From NCBI GenBank assembly GCA_026874595.1, contig CM049309.1, positions 74,694,426 to 74,758,425 on the forward strand: DNA of 64,000 nucleotides, in the 5' to 3' direction. The DNA is from Sipunculus nudus. Its lineage: Eukaryota > Annelida > Sipuncula > Golfingiida > Sipunculidae. Below are positions 23,781 through 38,500 of the stretch, piece by piece (within the stretch, counting starts at the first letter, position 1; every line of letters begins with the position of its first letter). A program made the translations under genes and the position numbers. The notes beneath the pieces are model-generated. The model worked only from the letters and a program-made list of their open reading frames with translations, did no database searches and was not told the origin of the DNA.

Positions 23781-26334
23781 AGCTCAGCTGACTATAAGTC
23801 ATCTGAGCTATAGTTGTGGTCCATTGTCCGTCGTCCGTCCGTCCGTAGATGTGGCACTTTTGAAACTGTAAAACCTAGCAATCCAAAATTCGGCATAATG
23901 TTAGATGTTCCCAAGATCTACTACCAAGCTGAAAACCGGGTGTTTGCGACTTCATTCCTTTGAGAAATTAAGGAAAAACCTCAATTTTTTTTATTAAAAA
24001 CCTATTTTCATACTTCAGGACTGCCTAATATCAAAACCACTCATTTGTTTTTCCTCATATTTACCATAAATAATCCTCTATATAGTTCCTATGTACATGC
24101 CAGAAATTAGGTCTGTATTATATAATTTAAAAAAGTGATGGGCCCAAACATAATGCATTTTGTAAATAATCAGGAAAGAAATTTGATCACTTAACACAAA
24201 ACTTGTTAAAGCTAAGCACTTTTTTTCCAGTAATATTACTTTTATCAATCAAAATTAAATTGTATACCCAAAATTAGATCAAAATTTTTAAAATTTTTTA
24301 AAATATTAGCAAAAATAAAAAATTGGTACCTTAAATTTTGCCCAACTTTGACCATGGCATGTTTTTTTCCTGTAACTGCTATGAATTTAATTTTCAAAGC
24401 ATGTTTTTGTTAGCATTTTGTCTGTTAACACCAAAAATTTAAAACCAGTTGATCAAATACTGTAGATTTTATTCAAGTTTTCAAGCACCATGTAAAATAT
24501 TGTTTACATCAAGCTAGTGTTATGCAGTTTGCAAGAGCTCAGCTCCCGAGCTTCAGCTTTAAGTTCCTTAAATTTGGCATACAGTCAGATGTCTCCAAAA
24601 TCCCCTACCATGCCAAGAATTTGATCACTAGGACTTAAACATTGAGATATTAATGAAAAACTTCATTTTTCCATTAAAAACCCATTGTTACACTTTGAGA
24701 CTGCCTAATATCAAAACCTCTGATCTGACTTTGATCATATATAATATACATATTTTTCTATACATTCGCTATGCACATGCCAGAAATGATGTCAGTATTG
24801 CATATTTTTTTTAAGTTATGGGCCCAAACATAATGCACTTTTTAAAAAATCAAGAAATATATTTACTCACCTAAGATGAGAATTGCTGAAGCTGGAGACT
24901 TTTTTCAGGAATATAACTTTATTTAATCAAGATTCAATTGTTTACCCAAAATTAGATCTGAATTTTGCAAATTTTCAAGTTATTAGCATAAATAACAAAT
25001 CAATACCTTAAATTTTGTCCAACTTTGGCAATGGCACGTTTTTTCCCTGTAAGCACTGTTGATTTAATTTTTACAGCATATATACATAAGGATTTAATCT
25101 TTTAAAATCTGAAATTTCAAAGGAATTGATTGAAAAGAGTAGCTTTTATTCAAGTTTTCATACACCATGTCAAGTGTTGTTTACATCTAGCCCACCTAGT
25201 AGTACAGCCTTCACTTGCATTATGTAACCCACCCCAGGCAGCTTGATTTGGCTCAGCTTGGCCACTACTAGCAGGCTTCCCCTCTGCCCTGCACAACAAC
25301 CCCCCCCCCCCTAGATGGTGCATTAACTAGATGAATGTTATAATTTTCTGTATTTCAATTTATTCTTGGCTATGCAATGCTGCATTTTAGATTTTGTATT
25401 TACCACTAAGGTTACAATGATTTAAGTGCACATTTAATTGTGTCCACAAAGTGGTGTATTGCTATGAAAGTGTGGATGTTCATCAGATAAGTAATTCCTT
25501 ACTTGAGAAGAGTAAAAACTTAACCAGGTGTGAAATTGATTAATTATTCCAGTAATAAATTATAGCTTAGATTGTAATTAGCATAATGATATTGTGTGTC
25601 CCTTATTCAACCAACTGTGTGTATACTTTATTTGAAAAGATGTTTTTATTTTACCAAATTTACTGAATCTTTTATTTTATTTTGGTGAATAAGTTTAAGC
25701 ATGTACTGAAAACTCCAATGTGCAAAACTTTTTAATAGTGATTCAATTAATAATCTTGTAGATGCCATGTTGAGGCATTATTTTCTTTTAAATTCATTTT
25801 AAACATTTATGATTTAAAAATAATAAAATATATGTGTATGCATAATATGACCCAATATGAGCTACACTCTAGATATATAATGATTGCAACTTAGAATTCT
25901 AATATTTTAACTTATATTTTCAGTTTTTTTATTACCAATTTATAAAACTTATAAATAAAAAAATGAAACAGATTAAAACTATTAATGGAAAAAGTGGATA
26001 TGCTTAAATAATAGGCTTATATATAAACTTAAATGCATTATTCCCTTGAAAGTGAAATAAAGGTATTAGTCCATTCTGTCCACTGGCCTGTCCATCTGTA
26101 AATTTTTCATATGCATCACAGTATCTCAAAACTTTTACTGTTTTTCTTCATGATGACAGTCTTGTCAGAGTATTAGTTTGCAATCATATATTTAGAACTT
26201 TACTATAACCAAGTAGGAGGGCCTCTTTCCTCTTAGCTTCTCATATGCTTATATTAATGAAAAACATTAAAATAGAATATTTTGCATTTGCAAAAATTTC
26301 AAACTTAAGCTGAGGGCCCCTTGGGTCCCTTGTT
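23781..26334 (+). mobile_element. H1 element copy 2
   Basis: Same 5' hairpin and GTCC start as copy 1, and the same two internal halves (about 23880-24500 and 24540-25170). It ends AGCTGAG (26308-26314), hairpin gggccccttgggtccc and TTGTT at 26334. The stretch 25190-26300 is unlike the equivalent part of copy 1. It ends 116 bp before SZT2 exon A. Confidence 0.75.
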
Positions 26335-26450
26335 TTTCTTAGGGGGAGGGGATGTTAAAGCTGAGGACCTCCTGCTCAGAAGACCAAGCCCTTTAACCAC
26401 CACGATATACCCTACCCTAGATTTTAACAATGTTCTCTTGCTTGTTACAG

Positions 26451-26551
26451 CTGTTTCAGGTGGATGTGGACTGTGTGTCGAGCATGATCACCTTTGAACA
26501 CTTGAATCTGATGTGTCAAAGTACAAGTGTACCAGCACCACAGCCTGGAGG
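26451..26551 (+). CDS. SZT2: SZT2 exon A (first recognised exon)
   Basis: Acceptor cttgttacag precedes it and donor GGTAAGT follows. Enters in phase 0, leaves in phase 2; 33 codons plus 2 bases, beginning LFQVDVDCVSSMITFEHLN. It starts 116 bp after the end of an H1 repeat copy. No upstream exon is recognised in the 26 kb to its left. The next intron (26552-27195) holds a 131-bp duplicated segment described separately. Confidence 0.7.
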
Positions 26552-29500
26552 GTAAGTTTAATTGAAGAAAAAAGGGTGAATTATCCCAGACTGTTGGCCC
26601 TCAGGACAGTTTGGCTACAGCATCTCCATATCACTGCTCACCTGACAGTGTACCTCTAAGTTATTTACACAAGTAAACTTTTGAGTAAATCATGCAGAGA
26701 AAAAATGTTGTGTGTCAGAGGATATGTCTAACTGAAATCAAGACACCTTTCAAGTCATATATATTGGCTATTACACTGACCTAATGTGATCCTGAGTTTT
26801 GTGTCTCAGGTGTCTCAAGCAAAATATAGTCATGCTTGGATTATTTAAGTTAAAGACCTTTCAAGCACATTTCAGCTTTATTTGAGTATTTACAGGTTGG
26901 GGTCATCAGATTGATGTTTGGGTAACAAACATTTTGACAAAAACCATTGTTTATAGAAAGATGTACCTTCTCATTAAGTAAAAATTATTGTTTAAGATAG
27001 AGGAAGATATCTCTAATGCACTCTTATACATTTGCATTTTTTTGTGTGTTATTTGTTGCTGTAGCAAAAAATAATTGTTTTTAGAAAGATGTATATTCAA
27101 ATTAAGTAAAAATTATTGTTAAATATAGAGGAAGATTAATTATTGAGGGTCCTCTTATACATAGGCATGATTGTGTGCATTATCTGTTGCTGTAGGTGTC
27201 CCCTGTCTGCCCGGGTTGACAGTTTGTCTGATGGAGCAGCCAGTAACATACAGCAGGTCTCGTTCCCATTTGACATCATGCTCTTAGTTAGCAGGTGTCA
27301 ACAGGTAGAGATGCTCTTCTATACATTCCTTCAAGGTGAGTGTATCTAAAGTGCTCACCTGTAATTTGTAAAGGTACTATTTGAACTAATATCTGGTGTG
27401 TGTTGGCATCTGGGTATCCTGGTCTGGCTTACAAAAATTAATTATGTGACTTTTTGCTTGAAGCATTGTACCTCCTGTTGTTAGTACAATGCTGGAGGAG
27501 GAGGGGTTTAAAAAGTATCTCCAGAGTATGAGAAACCTGATACTCATATTTATGATTTTGTGGCATACCTTCTGGTAATCCACATAAAGAAACAGTGCTG
27601 CACACAATGGACACACCATTTCTAAACATTAATGCTACCATGTACTGTTATAGTTTCAGTCTATAAAGAAAAACAGAAAATGCCATTTTAGTGATAAATG
27701 TATGTCTGAGAGTCATATTTATCCCCTTTCTTTTCATTTCAGGGGAAAAACAATAAAAAGATTATCCAATATCAATATGTCCAAATCAAGCTTTTTTGGT
27801 ACTCAATGACAAATGTATGCTGGAGGAGGATAAGTGAAGCAGTGTGTGTGTATGTCTGTTAAGTATAAAATGTTCAAAATTAGGTCTGCTAGCATTCAGC
27901 ATTATTTGTACTGTCTGATAAGATCTAAAAGTTGGACATGACATTGCCATGTAACATTATATTTAAAGGTAAACTGTTTTGTAACATCATATGAGACCTG
28001 AGGAAGAAGAACTTCTAAAGCTAATTACAATAGAATCGGGAGTATGTCAGAATATTTGAGAAAATGGTCCGATTATAAGATGGCAATTGAAAGAAAAGCA
28101 AATGAAAAACTTGTAGTGCTTTGAGTGAAATCATTTCAGGCAAAAAAATACTAAAATATTTACTTCATATTTTGTAGCAAAAGAAACTACAGAAAACCCA
28201 GAAGGATCTGTCCCTGCTGAACAAAACCAAATGAGAGGTCCCAACTTGGTGGCAAATCAGGATCCAAATGCCATTTTATATGCTCAGATAGTCCAGCAGC
28301 TAGAGGACCTGCACGAGAGGAGTCTACACTTGTCTGACAGAGAGTGCAAAAATTTTATGAAACTGGTACAGGCCAGGGAACGAGATGAGGAGGTGCATCC
28401 TTTGCCTTTTGTGCAATATAAAGAAACCCCAGAGCTAAACAGGCAGGTGAGCAACACCAGTCATGCATCATGCTTATCGCAGCAGTCGAGTTTTGCCATG
28501 CCATCAGAGTTGCACTCGGGTACAGTGTCCCAAAGGAGCAGCATGTCACAGCTGCCCTTGAGGATGAACAGTGAAGACTCCATGGCTTACCACATGGCAT
28601 TGGAAAAGGAGGCGCAACTCAAGGAAACCTCTGGGGATAAAAGTAGCGATATATATTCTCAGCGAAGTGGGTTTGTTAATTCAGATGGTTCCCATGGCAA
28701 CCAAGGACGATCTGGCACTGATGGACCAACAGGTGTATCTGCCTCAAAGCAGCCTAGGTGGGTTTGTTTTGCAAAGTCGGTGTCCCCCTCACATATTATG
28801 CTGACTTTCATCCCAGCAAGTTACGGTGATTTGTGTGTGCTGCAGGGACAGTGTGATTTGGAAGAAAGCTGTTTGCCAGGACAGAGTGAGCTGAACTCTT
28901 CAAAAGATGAAACAGGAAAGGAAAAAGGACGGATGGCATCAGGAGGGAGGTCAAGATTCGTGAAATCTGATTCAAGAGAAGGTCTGGTCGGTCTCCGAAG
29001 TAGACCTGTTTCCGGAGAGAGTGACAAATCACCTTCTGAGATCAAACTACAGTCAGACCTGTCCAGGGGCAAAGTTGGGACTTCAGAAAAAGTCAGATCC
29101 CCAAGTGGAGTGGAGAAAGCCCCATCCCGCGTACCATCATCTCTTGATAAAGGGAAGAGTCCTTTAGCTGACATCAAACACTCGAGCTTAAACAGGACGA
29201 GATCTTCATCAGGGGATAAGTCTGACCATCAGAGCATCGATGCCTTGAGGGAGAGGACTAGGTCATCTTCTGGTGAAAAGGTGGTAGACCTTGGTGGTGT
29301 AAGAAGTGATACAGGTAAGATTAGCCCTAAAAGGAGTACTCGAGTAAATCAGTCAGAGTAATTGTGACTAATTACTCCTGTATGAAATCAGGACTATAGT
29401 TTTCAAGTGGGTCTTGCATTTTTCTATGTAACAGCAATTATTGCTGTAGTTATTAGTTATGTTTGTGAATCTAATTTGTTCCTTACCAATATAAATAATA

Positions 29501-32500
29501 TGTACTTGCATATTAAAGCACCACATCCTCCTTCAGATGCCTTACTACCAAAAATGACAAACCGTTAAGATTTATTTTTATAATATGCTGGAAGCACACA
29601 CCTCACACTAATAATACATTTTAAATTTCAATTTAGTTTAATAAAAAAATGACAACTGTTACCTTGTCTATTGTCACCATGGCAATAAATAATTGATTCA
29701 TGAGTCAGGTAATCTGAGTCCAAAATCTGCTACTTGTTTCAGCATTGGGTGAGGTCATCAGGAGAAGGCAGCACTCAGGAGAGCAGGCCAAGCCAGGGAT
29801 GTCTGACACCAGAAGAGGTGGTACTGGAGCTGCGGAGGCCCCTGTGACAGAGAAGGTGCTGTCTCCGCTTTTAAAAGAACTGTCAAGTAAAGGTGACAAA
29901 CAACGGTCATCAACTAGTCCTGCAGCACCTGTTAGCCCTACAGAGTACAAGCAGGAGATAAAACTTGCTGAAGCTGGCTCCGATTCTCAAATCAAAGAGA
30001 AAGTATCAGACAGCAGCAGTCCAAAGCAAGATGAGGATGGGAAACCACTGGGAGATGGGGAGAAATGTGGTGCAGATGAGGGTGGACAGAGGGAGCTACC
30101 AGAGCAAAACTCAGCACCACCAGAATACAGCAACATGAAAATCCCCATCTATGTCTACAACTGCCCCTTGAATATGGTAAGGGAACAGCTGGTTAACAAG
30201 TGGACTTACAAAAGACCAGCTGATATCTTCCTTGATTTCACGTTTGATAGCGCTGAGGAACTGACCAAGCTCGATCAGTTGAAGATACCTGGAGATGATG
30301 ATGAGTTGAGGGTTCTGAGTCCTGAACTTGGACGGAGCCCCCGAGACAGGCGGGTGAGTGTTCGGAAGAAGCTGATGAGTACAAGTAGCGCTGAAAGCTC
30401 AGGTGAGCACTCGGCGAAAGAGAGGCTTCGTGTGTATAAAGATTCCACTTCCTCAGAGGGAGCTTTCGGGGAACAGGCAGATGCCAAGAAGCATTGTGAT
30501 GCCATTGCAGAGAAATTCCTGTTTGCTTTTGCCTCTGGTAAGATTCCTGTAATGTCATAATCAAGATATTGAACTTTTGTCAAATATGTATCAAACCTGT
30601 TGTATTACAGAAAGCACTTTGAGTTTGAGATCTTAATGTGTGGATATTTATTATTTTTAAAAACTGTCTTTAGTTGTCAGGGTTGTAAAATATCTCTTAC
30701 ACATGGATGGTTATTCAGATTCAGATCAAAATCAAATGAATACCTTGCACATATAACAAAAGTATACAACCATTAGTTCAGGGCATTCTTCATCTAAGAT
30801 AAAAGTTTGTAGATTTGTTCATTTACACTTCCTGTGCTGTTCTTGTATTATTGGCATTGATTGCAAATCTAAGAGGATGAAAGTGTGCATGTGTGTTGAT
30901 GTGTATTAATTGATTACAGAATAAAAAGTGTCACATTTAAAAAAAGTTGTATTTCATGTTTTGATCCTGAAAGAGGTGACTTGATAAATAATATTCCATT
31001 CCAGTGTATCTGGACATAATATGGAAACATAGGGTGAAGGATGAACAATGAATTAAACAATATGCACAATATCCTGCAGGTGTGTACAAGAGCTTGCAGC
31101 TGGGTTTCAGCATCCACAGTCAGGATGTAGAGACGGTCATCAACCACATCTGTGAGGAGTCTCTGCCCATCGAGGTGGATGTGACCCAGTTCCTGCAGTG
31201 TATCTGTGGTCATACCAGCCGGTTCCTAGAGAAACTGAAGCTGGAGCAGATGACACAGGAAGATATCCAGCAGACCATGCCTTCCACCAGAATCCTACCC
31301 GTTGACCCAGAAGATCAGAACCAGTCCAGGTATATGCGACCAATTATTACCTTGTTCTGTGTGGGTACTACCGTATTTATTCCAATTTGGTGATTCCTCT
31401 TATTTCTCGACCCCAAAACATATTTTGAAAGCATAAATTCTAAAATGACTCTAATTTCGAGACTGCCGAAGATGTTTAGGTGAAATGCCTCCGTCTCTCG
31501 CGGACACCGCAGTTTGTATCTGACTAGATTACAAAATTTTTGAAGATACAAAGATGCGTATATAAACATGATAAAGCGTTCAAGATCCAAATGGGTGTCC
31601 GTGACGAATCAAACGTGTCTCATGTGCAAATCACGTGGGTTATTTAGCAATAATTACAAGGTACGGGATAGCAGGTGTGGTGGAACAACTGGGACACAGT
31701 TGGAATAGTCACCTTAGTTAAGCTTAAACGACCCAGGTTAATTTTTGGATGGGTGACCGCGTGTACAAAACAGGGCCCGATCGAGGGCACGGGAGCTGGG
31801 ACCATTTCCAGTCGTAAGTATTTTAACGCGCCTTTACTTTCCTATATTTATAACGTATTATGCAAATAAAAGTTATCTGATAATAGGAAGTTATTTTTTA
31901 TAAAGTCTTCTTCCAACTTCCCTGCAGCTGCTTGTCCCTTTTCGGCCCGCCAATATCGCCGCCTGATGGGTACTTGAAACAACTGGTAGTTACGTGAGTT
32001 GCCGTCTATGTCAAGTAATCGTACCTATACGCGAAGTAGTGATCATTTTGTAAAGTGACTGAGCTCAGTTTGATTAATCATTGGCGGACTCCATATTTTT
32101 CATGTGATGGTTGGAAGCCCGTTTGTAGGAAATAAACAAAACAAACTTATAAACGCCCATATTATCACTCAAACCATATGACCGCTCGAGTGTCAGAGCG
32201 GCTCGGCATCTCTAAGGAATGTTATCCCACCGCATGCCTCTAAAATCTCGACCACAGCAAATTCTGCAGGAAGATAATTTTCAAATATCCTCCATTATCT
32301 CGACCTCTGAGAAAATTAATTATTTTTAAGTGGTCGCCAAATTAGAATAAATATGGTATTTTGTTTGCCTGTTGACAGTAACCGTGTTATCCCAGATGAA
32401 CCTAAAATTTACCAGTTATGTTTGGTGTCACCAAGGATCAGAGTCAGTCTAGGTATGCTATTGTCTAGGTATGTGGTTATTATGAGCAGCAACTATGATG

Positions 32501-32507
32501 TTTTGCC

Positions 32508-32555
<48 letters not shown>

Positions 32556-35500
32556 TGCCTCAGCTTCTTATATTTGTTGAACATTGCACGAGGAGTGTAC
32601 AAGAGATACTGTGGAATAAGATCCCCATTATTTTAGATGAACAAAAGAGGATGATGCAACTACACAAACAGACAAGTTATCACACATCTGGAAACATGGT
32701 TTGTTAATCACCATGTATGGTCACCAAGGGGATATCTCGATTGGGACACAGGTCATACTAAAATGACTATAATAGAAACAAGTGAGTTATTGTGGGATTT
32801 ATTCTTAAATGTAAATACTGCTGTTTTATATATTACAGGTTCTCATGCATTTGCGAAAAAACCCTCTGGAAATGTTAAAAGTTTAAAAATAGTAACATTT
32901 CAGCCTCACAAATACAAAACCAATTACAGTATTTTATATGATTGTTATCAGGTAATGTTTTTCTCTTGCATACACAGGGAGGAGCAAGACAGTCGCAGTC
33001 AGGCCCTCACCAGCCCCCCAGTGAACCTGGCCATCAAACAGAACCTCAGGTTCCCAATGCAAAGTCTCACGTTTGAGTGTGAGATCACAACACCAGGGCT
33101 ACATAAAGCCATACAGACCAAGTTCCTGGATGTGGTCCGGAGCTGGTTCAAACCAATCCAGGGTGCTCCAGAATACTTCTTCTTCTGTCCTTCATCTACC
33201 CAGCAAGGAGACATCCCACAGGTAATTAGTTCATCAATAAGTTCTTCACAGTTTCAATAATGCACATCATGATCATTGGTAATTTACAGTAATACAGTTT
33301 AACCACTATCTGATTAACAATTATAAAGTTTTCTGATTTGCATAAATGCTAGCTTCAGTTATATTTTAGTTCACTGCAGTGTAAACTACTGCTAACCACA
33401 TTTGTAATTTATTTGATATTGTGAGGATGTACAAAGGAATTATTCAGTAGGCCAACCACTCTCACAGTTTTGACTTTTATTGAACTGGACTGAGTAGCAC
33501 AGTATTACTGTTATTACTAATGAAGAAATTATTTTTGGAGTACCTCATTAAGGTATTATGTATTATATGTATTATAATATTAACCGATTGCAATATACTG
33601 TTTTCCAGGAGCCCCAGGATGTCCAAGGTGAATTGGATGAAGCACCAAGTAAGTTGTAATAACCATATGAAAGAAGATGCATAATTTCACAATAAATTCT
33701 ATCCTTATTTTGTCCACCCTAAATTTAGTCTTTTCACTGTCTCATTGTTAGGGCAAAGCAGCAGTTGAACTTTCTCTTGGGTCATTCAGATTCTTAACTT
33801 TGACTACCGTAAAATCTCCACTTAAAACTGCGGTTTAATCAAGAAATTCAAAATCTTAAAATTGTGTTGTTTTCCTGAAAGCACTGTGCGATTAATACTA
33901 GAAGGGTTTCCTGATTATCTTCCTGACATGCATCATTTTGGGCCTGTGAGTGGGCGATCATATGGCGACTTTCAAAGGTCGCCCTTAAAAGCAGTCTCAC
34001 ATGCATGGGAGCCGTGTGTAAATGTATTATTTACGATAATTTGTTATTTGTAAATTAAATATTGCTGATTATCTTTCGTGCGATATAACTGGTTATAAAA
34101 TTCTTGGTAATTGTCACCAAATAATACGTTTATAACACCCCTGCTGTAACACATAGCGGCCCACTTCGTTTGGCATGGTCAAGCAAAATTGAAATAAATG
34201 TCTACATTAAACCCATTTGCAGCATTATTTAGCAATGATTATTTGTTTAAAACATAAAATGAATAAAAAGCTGACATCGTAAAGAGTCGCACAATGGCGG
34301 ACGATCGTTTTAAAATGAAGTTTGAGTGCCGCCATGTGCTGAAACGCCCCGGTATTCTGCTAAGAATATTTTGAACGGCTGTACGCGATGGGTGGTAAAC
34401 AGAACAGCCACCTATTCCGTCCCAGCGTGCCTTGCGGGAACACTGCCTTGACAAGATGGCTCCCCGCACGGAATATTGCTTCAGAAAAAAAAACTTGCTT
34501 ACCTCGACTGGCAACTTTAATTTTACTTTAAAATCACTCGTTTTCACGTGTCATGTTTCCATACCTCCTATACGTGCATATCTCGACAAGGTAAATTCAG
34601 TTATTTTGATATTTAGTTAAGTTGACCAGCGATGTTTTCAAACGCATCAACAAATTGTGACATGGAGCGATGTCCGCGCACGATGTGATGATGATAATAC
34701 CGAAGTAACCGGTATGAAAATGATTTGAATCTTCCGAGTAATTCAAGAAAATGGAATTTTCATCATAGATTAAGATTTCAAAATATTACCTTTAGAATTA
34801 AAATATACAGTGACTTGAAATTGATCAGCAGACTATTTTTTCCCAAAATATAATGGAATATCAGTAGCAAACAAGAATACGGCACGGCATATAAAATCTG
34901 TATAAACACGCAGAGGTTCACCTGCCCTTACGTCTTCCCAAACTTCATGCATGAGTGACCCTGCGAAAAAGTGTTTTGATGTGTTTAAATAAAATGCCCA
35001 AGAAATGTTATAGTGGACAGGAATGGCCGTGTCTCATCCTACGCATGTTGATTTCTAGAGGATAGCTTGATTGTCTTATGTCAAATCATTCCTAAGCGAA
35101 AGTTGGTGCCATTTTAAAGGGCGGTTCTTAGTATTTGAGCCCCTCACGGTGTCTCACCTAGGATTTCGGCAAAGTATGGGTGCGGTTTTTATCGGAAGTG
35201 CGGTTTTAAGTGGAGATTTTACGGTATTAATGGACTGTTGACTGAATAACTATGTTTCAATATAAAATGGTTTCCAGTATCCTCTTGTGTATTATTTTTG
35301 ACTTCACTCTTGTCACAAAATAAGGCCATTATGACCTAATTATTAAATATTCAAACTAGATATGAGTGGATTTCATGTTATATTAGCTTCTGCATAGCAA
35401 ATTAAGAAAATCAATTAGAAATACATTGTTTCCATGTTATAAACTTTAGGTTTGAATAATCTCATGTATTTAGTTTCAAAGCTTGAAAATTGTGTTTGAA

Positions 35501-38500
35501 ATAATTTATCTAATCCCATTCAAATTTCAAGATTTAATGATTTTAGACACCCTCTAATGATAAATAAATTCATTTCTGCCATGTACAATTTTGGGAGAAG
35601 AGTATTTTCATAACTTATGAATTTTCACAGTTAATAACAAATGTCACATTATACACATAAATATGTTTCAGCAAACAAGTTGGATGAAACTGCAGAAGAC
35701 GATGTCTTTATCTTGACTGCCCTCAGTAAGAAAGAACTCGAAAAGGAGTCTTCTCGACATGATCCCAAGATCTCACTGACCAAACTCTCTACCTGCTCTG
35801 ATGATGGCAATACGATTGCATCTTTCTTTGAGCATGAGACAGATTCTATTAAATTGGAGAATGAAGTATTTGAGGGGTCAAAACCACTGTTTGTGCACCT
35901 GATGTGTTCTGTGAGGGCCAAGAAGGGGACATTCATGAAGAGTAAACCGGTGGAGACGCTGCCTACTTGTCTCAGTGAGGGCCATTTTTGTGTCATCACC
36001 TATGGTTGTCATTCATAATGTGATTGTGGTATAAATCATCCACAGCTTCATTTTGAATTTAAAATAACTCATGAAACAAGAGCACCAGTGTCTCAAAGTG
36101 CTTCTTTGTAGGATCACCTGCTGTTTTATATGATATTTTTTTTCTAATCATGGAGATTACTGCAGCAGATAGTTTGGATTTAATGTTTAATTTTAATATA
36201 CACATACAAATATGTAACTTCAAGAGTGCAAACTACAAGATTAGCATCTGGGCTTTATAGTTATTGAAATCTGAAGACTTGCAAAGTGTAATTTTTGGTT
36301 TATCATGAAATTTTCTTGCATCATTTCAAATGTTGGAAAAAAAAGTCATCTTGACTTGGCCATTATAACTACAGCAGTGACACCTGGTGACAAGATTGTG
36401 AACAAATCCTGTTAACAGTATTTGAACAGTGATGAACAGTGATGAACAGTATACCATGATGCCATTGTACCTCTTCTTCAGGTGAAAGGCTAAACCTGTT
36501 GTATCTGGTTGTTACAAGATTACATCATCTGACTATTTTGATCTTTGCTGCATGTTTTGGTAGGGTTGAGACTACTTGATGTCTTATTTTCTTTGTAGGT
36601 ATCATACAGGACTGCCTTGAGGGCCCTGAGGTGGACCTGAATGAACTGATCATCACGCTGGACCTTATATGTTTGACCCTTCCCGGTATAGTTGAGGAAG
36701 AACTGATCTCAGATTCAAAACCCAAGATAGAACGCACCCTGTCTCATGGCAGCCAGATATCTGGGATCAGTTTCGAGACAGTAAGCGATGATGGATTGGT
36801 TGTGTCAGTAGGGGAGGACAGTCCAGCAGAAATGTTGTCCATTCCTATTTCAAATCTCCAACCAGAGCAGCAAGAGGCAGTAAATAACTGCAGGGAACAG
36901 GTATTGTGGAAACCTTTGCTTGTTTGTTTCCTTTCGTGTAAGATATTTTAAATGGTGTGAGTCCTTCCTTTGGATATATTGGGCAGATGGATACTTCTTG
37001 TACCGTCTGTCTGCATCTGTTTCCAACCCTATGAGAAGTAACAGCCACTGATTTTATCTGATGGATGAAAGTAGTTCTGTAGGGGAATGATTATGTCACT
37101 TTCAAGGATGAATTAAATTTTATGAGGGGTTCATCTGGTGTTTAATTTTATAATCATATTAATGTTAGCTCATCTTTATTCTTCTTAGAATACCTTTAGA
37201 CCAAGAATACAGGTAAAAAAACAGAAAACTGTAATGTAAAGCAAAATAGAGGAATATAGATATGTTAATGTTTGTTTTCATGTATATTGCGAATGCCTTC
37301 TATATTCTTGAGTTGTTGAACTTGTTGTGTACATTATACGTTAATGCCCCTTGTCTCATCTCCTTTAAGGTTTGTGAACCTGTGAGTTTATGGGATGGCA
37401 CAGCAGTGTCTGTTATCCATCATATGTAAGTTAATTTTACCTTAAAAGACCTGCTTAAACCTGTTTGTAGATTGAATGGCTGCTAAGAGATGAGATCGCT
37501 TCATCACTGCTCCACACAGCTCCTGTTACCGTCAGTACTCTAGAGATGGTGGTAGATCACGTGAAGAGCTCTGTTGGCAAGGTGACATGCATCGCCGAGG
37601 AAATACCTCTGCAGTTTGTCTATGGTCCAGACCAGAGTCATGTATACTTCAAAGAGGTAAAGTTGGATATACAATATTCATGGTTAAAACTTATTTTATT
37701 TACACTTATAATCAGGTATGCAGTTAAGTGTAATTATAACAGGGTTTCCACAAGTTTACAAATTCTTGATATTCTTTTATATCTTTTCAAGGGTGTAAAA
37801 GTACTAGAATTTATCTAATTAAAAAAATCCTTCAAAAGACCTTGACTTTCACTCTAATGTTTGTCTATAGCAGAACAAGAGGAACAGGAATGTTAAAAAA
37901 AAAATCCCATTATTTGTGTAAACCACACTTTTGCATAAAAATGAAGAATAATAAAAATAACAAAATATTGATATTGGACAGTTGAAGGGTTTGTTTAGGT
38001 GGCCATGCTTAGAAAGAAACCCGTGAAAATCTTAATTTTTGCAGTTGAAAACTGTTAAAGGCCTTGAAGATTAAATAAACAATTTCAGAAACCCAGTAAA
38101 TGAGTATTAACATTTTCACACTTTGTTTAGTAAGGATTTGCTCCTCTTGCTCCAAATGACAAAATATGAAGAAAACTGAAAACTCCAATTGTAGCTCCTC
38201 ACATCATTGTATAAATAATCCCTGAAGGTTGCTATAGGACCACAGACTCATTGAGTATTTTCATCCCGAATTATTCTTTTTAGGGACAACTTTGCTACTT
38301 TTTTCTTATCAGTGAATGTCTAGTCTTTATTTGCTTTTGAGCCTCTAATAACTTTGTAATATTTCTTTTTTATTTGCAGTACTTTGAAAGAATGGATATT
38401 CCTACTCACAGGCTAAACAAACTGGGCCCTTACTACTACTTGTACTTGGTGAGGACAGCTGTCTTGGGTAGGTCACATCAGGTTGTAATGGTGAAAGAAC

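Noticed and set aside
28759-28846. Possible small intron inside exon C (gtgggt ... ctgcag)
   Set aside because: The segment is in frame and encodes an ordered SZT2-like stretch (SPSHIMLTFIPASYGDL), so it is better kept as coding.
32763-32977. Upstream extension of the exon F frame
   Set aside because: It is open by chance; the acceptor at 32978 matches the phase of exon E exactly.
34239-34547. 102-residue minus-strand frame in the second TIR element
   Set aside because: No recognisable motif and no supporting context.
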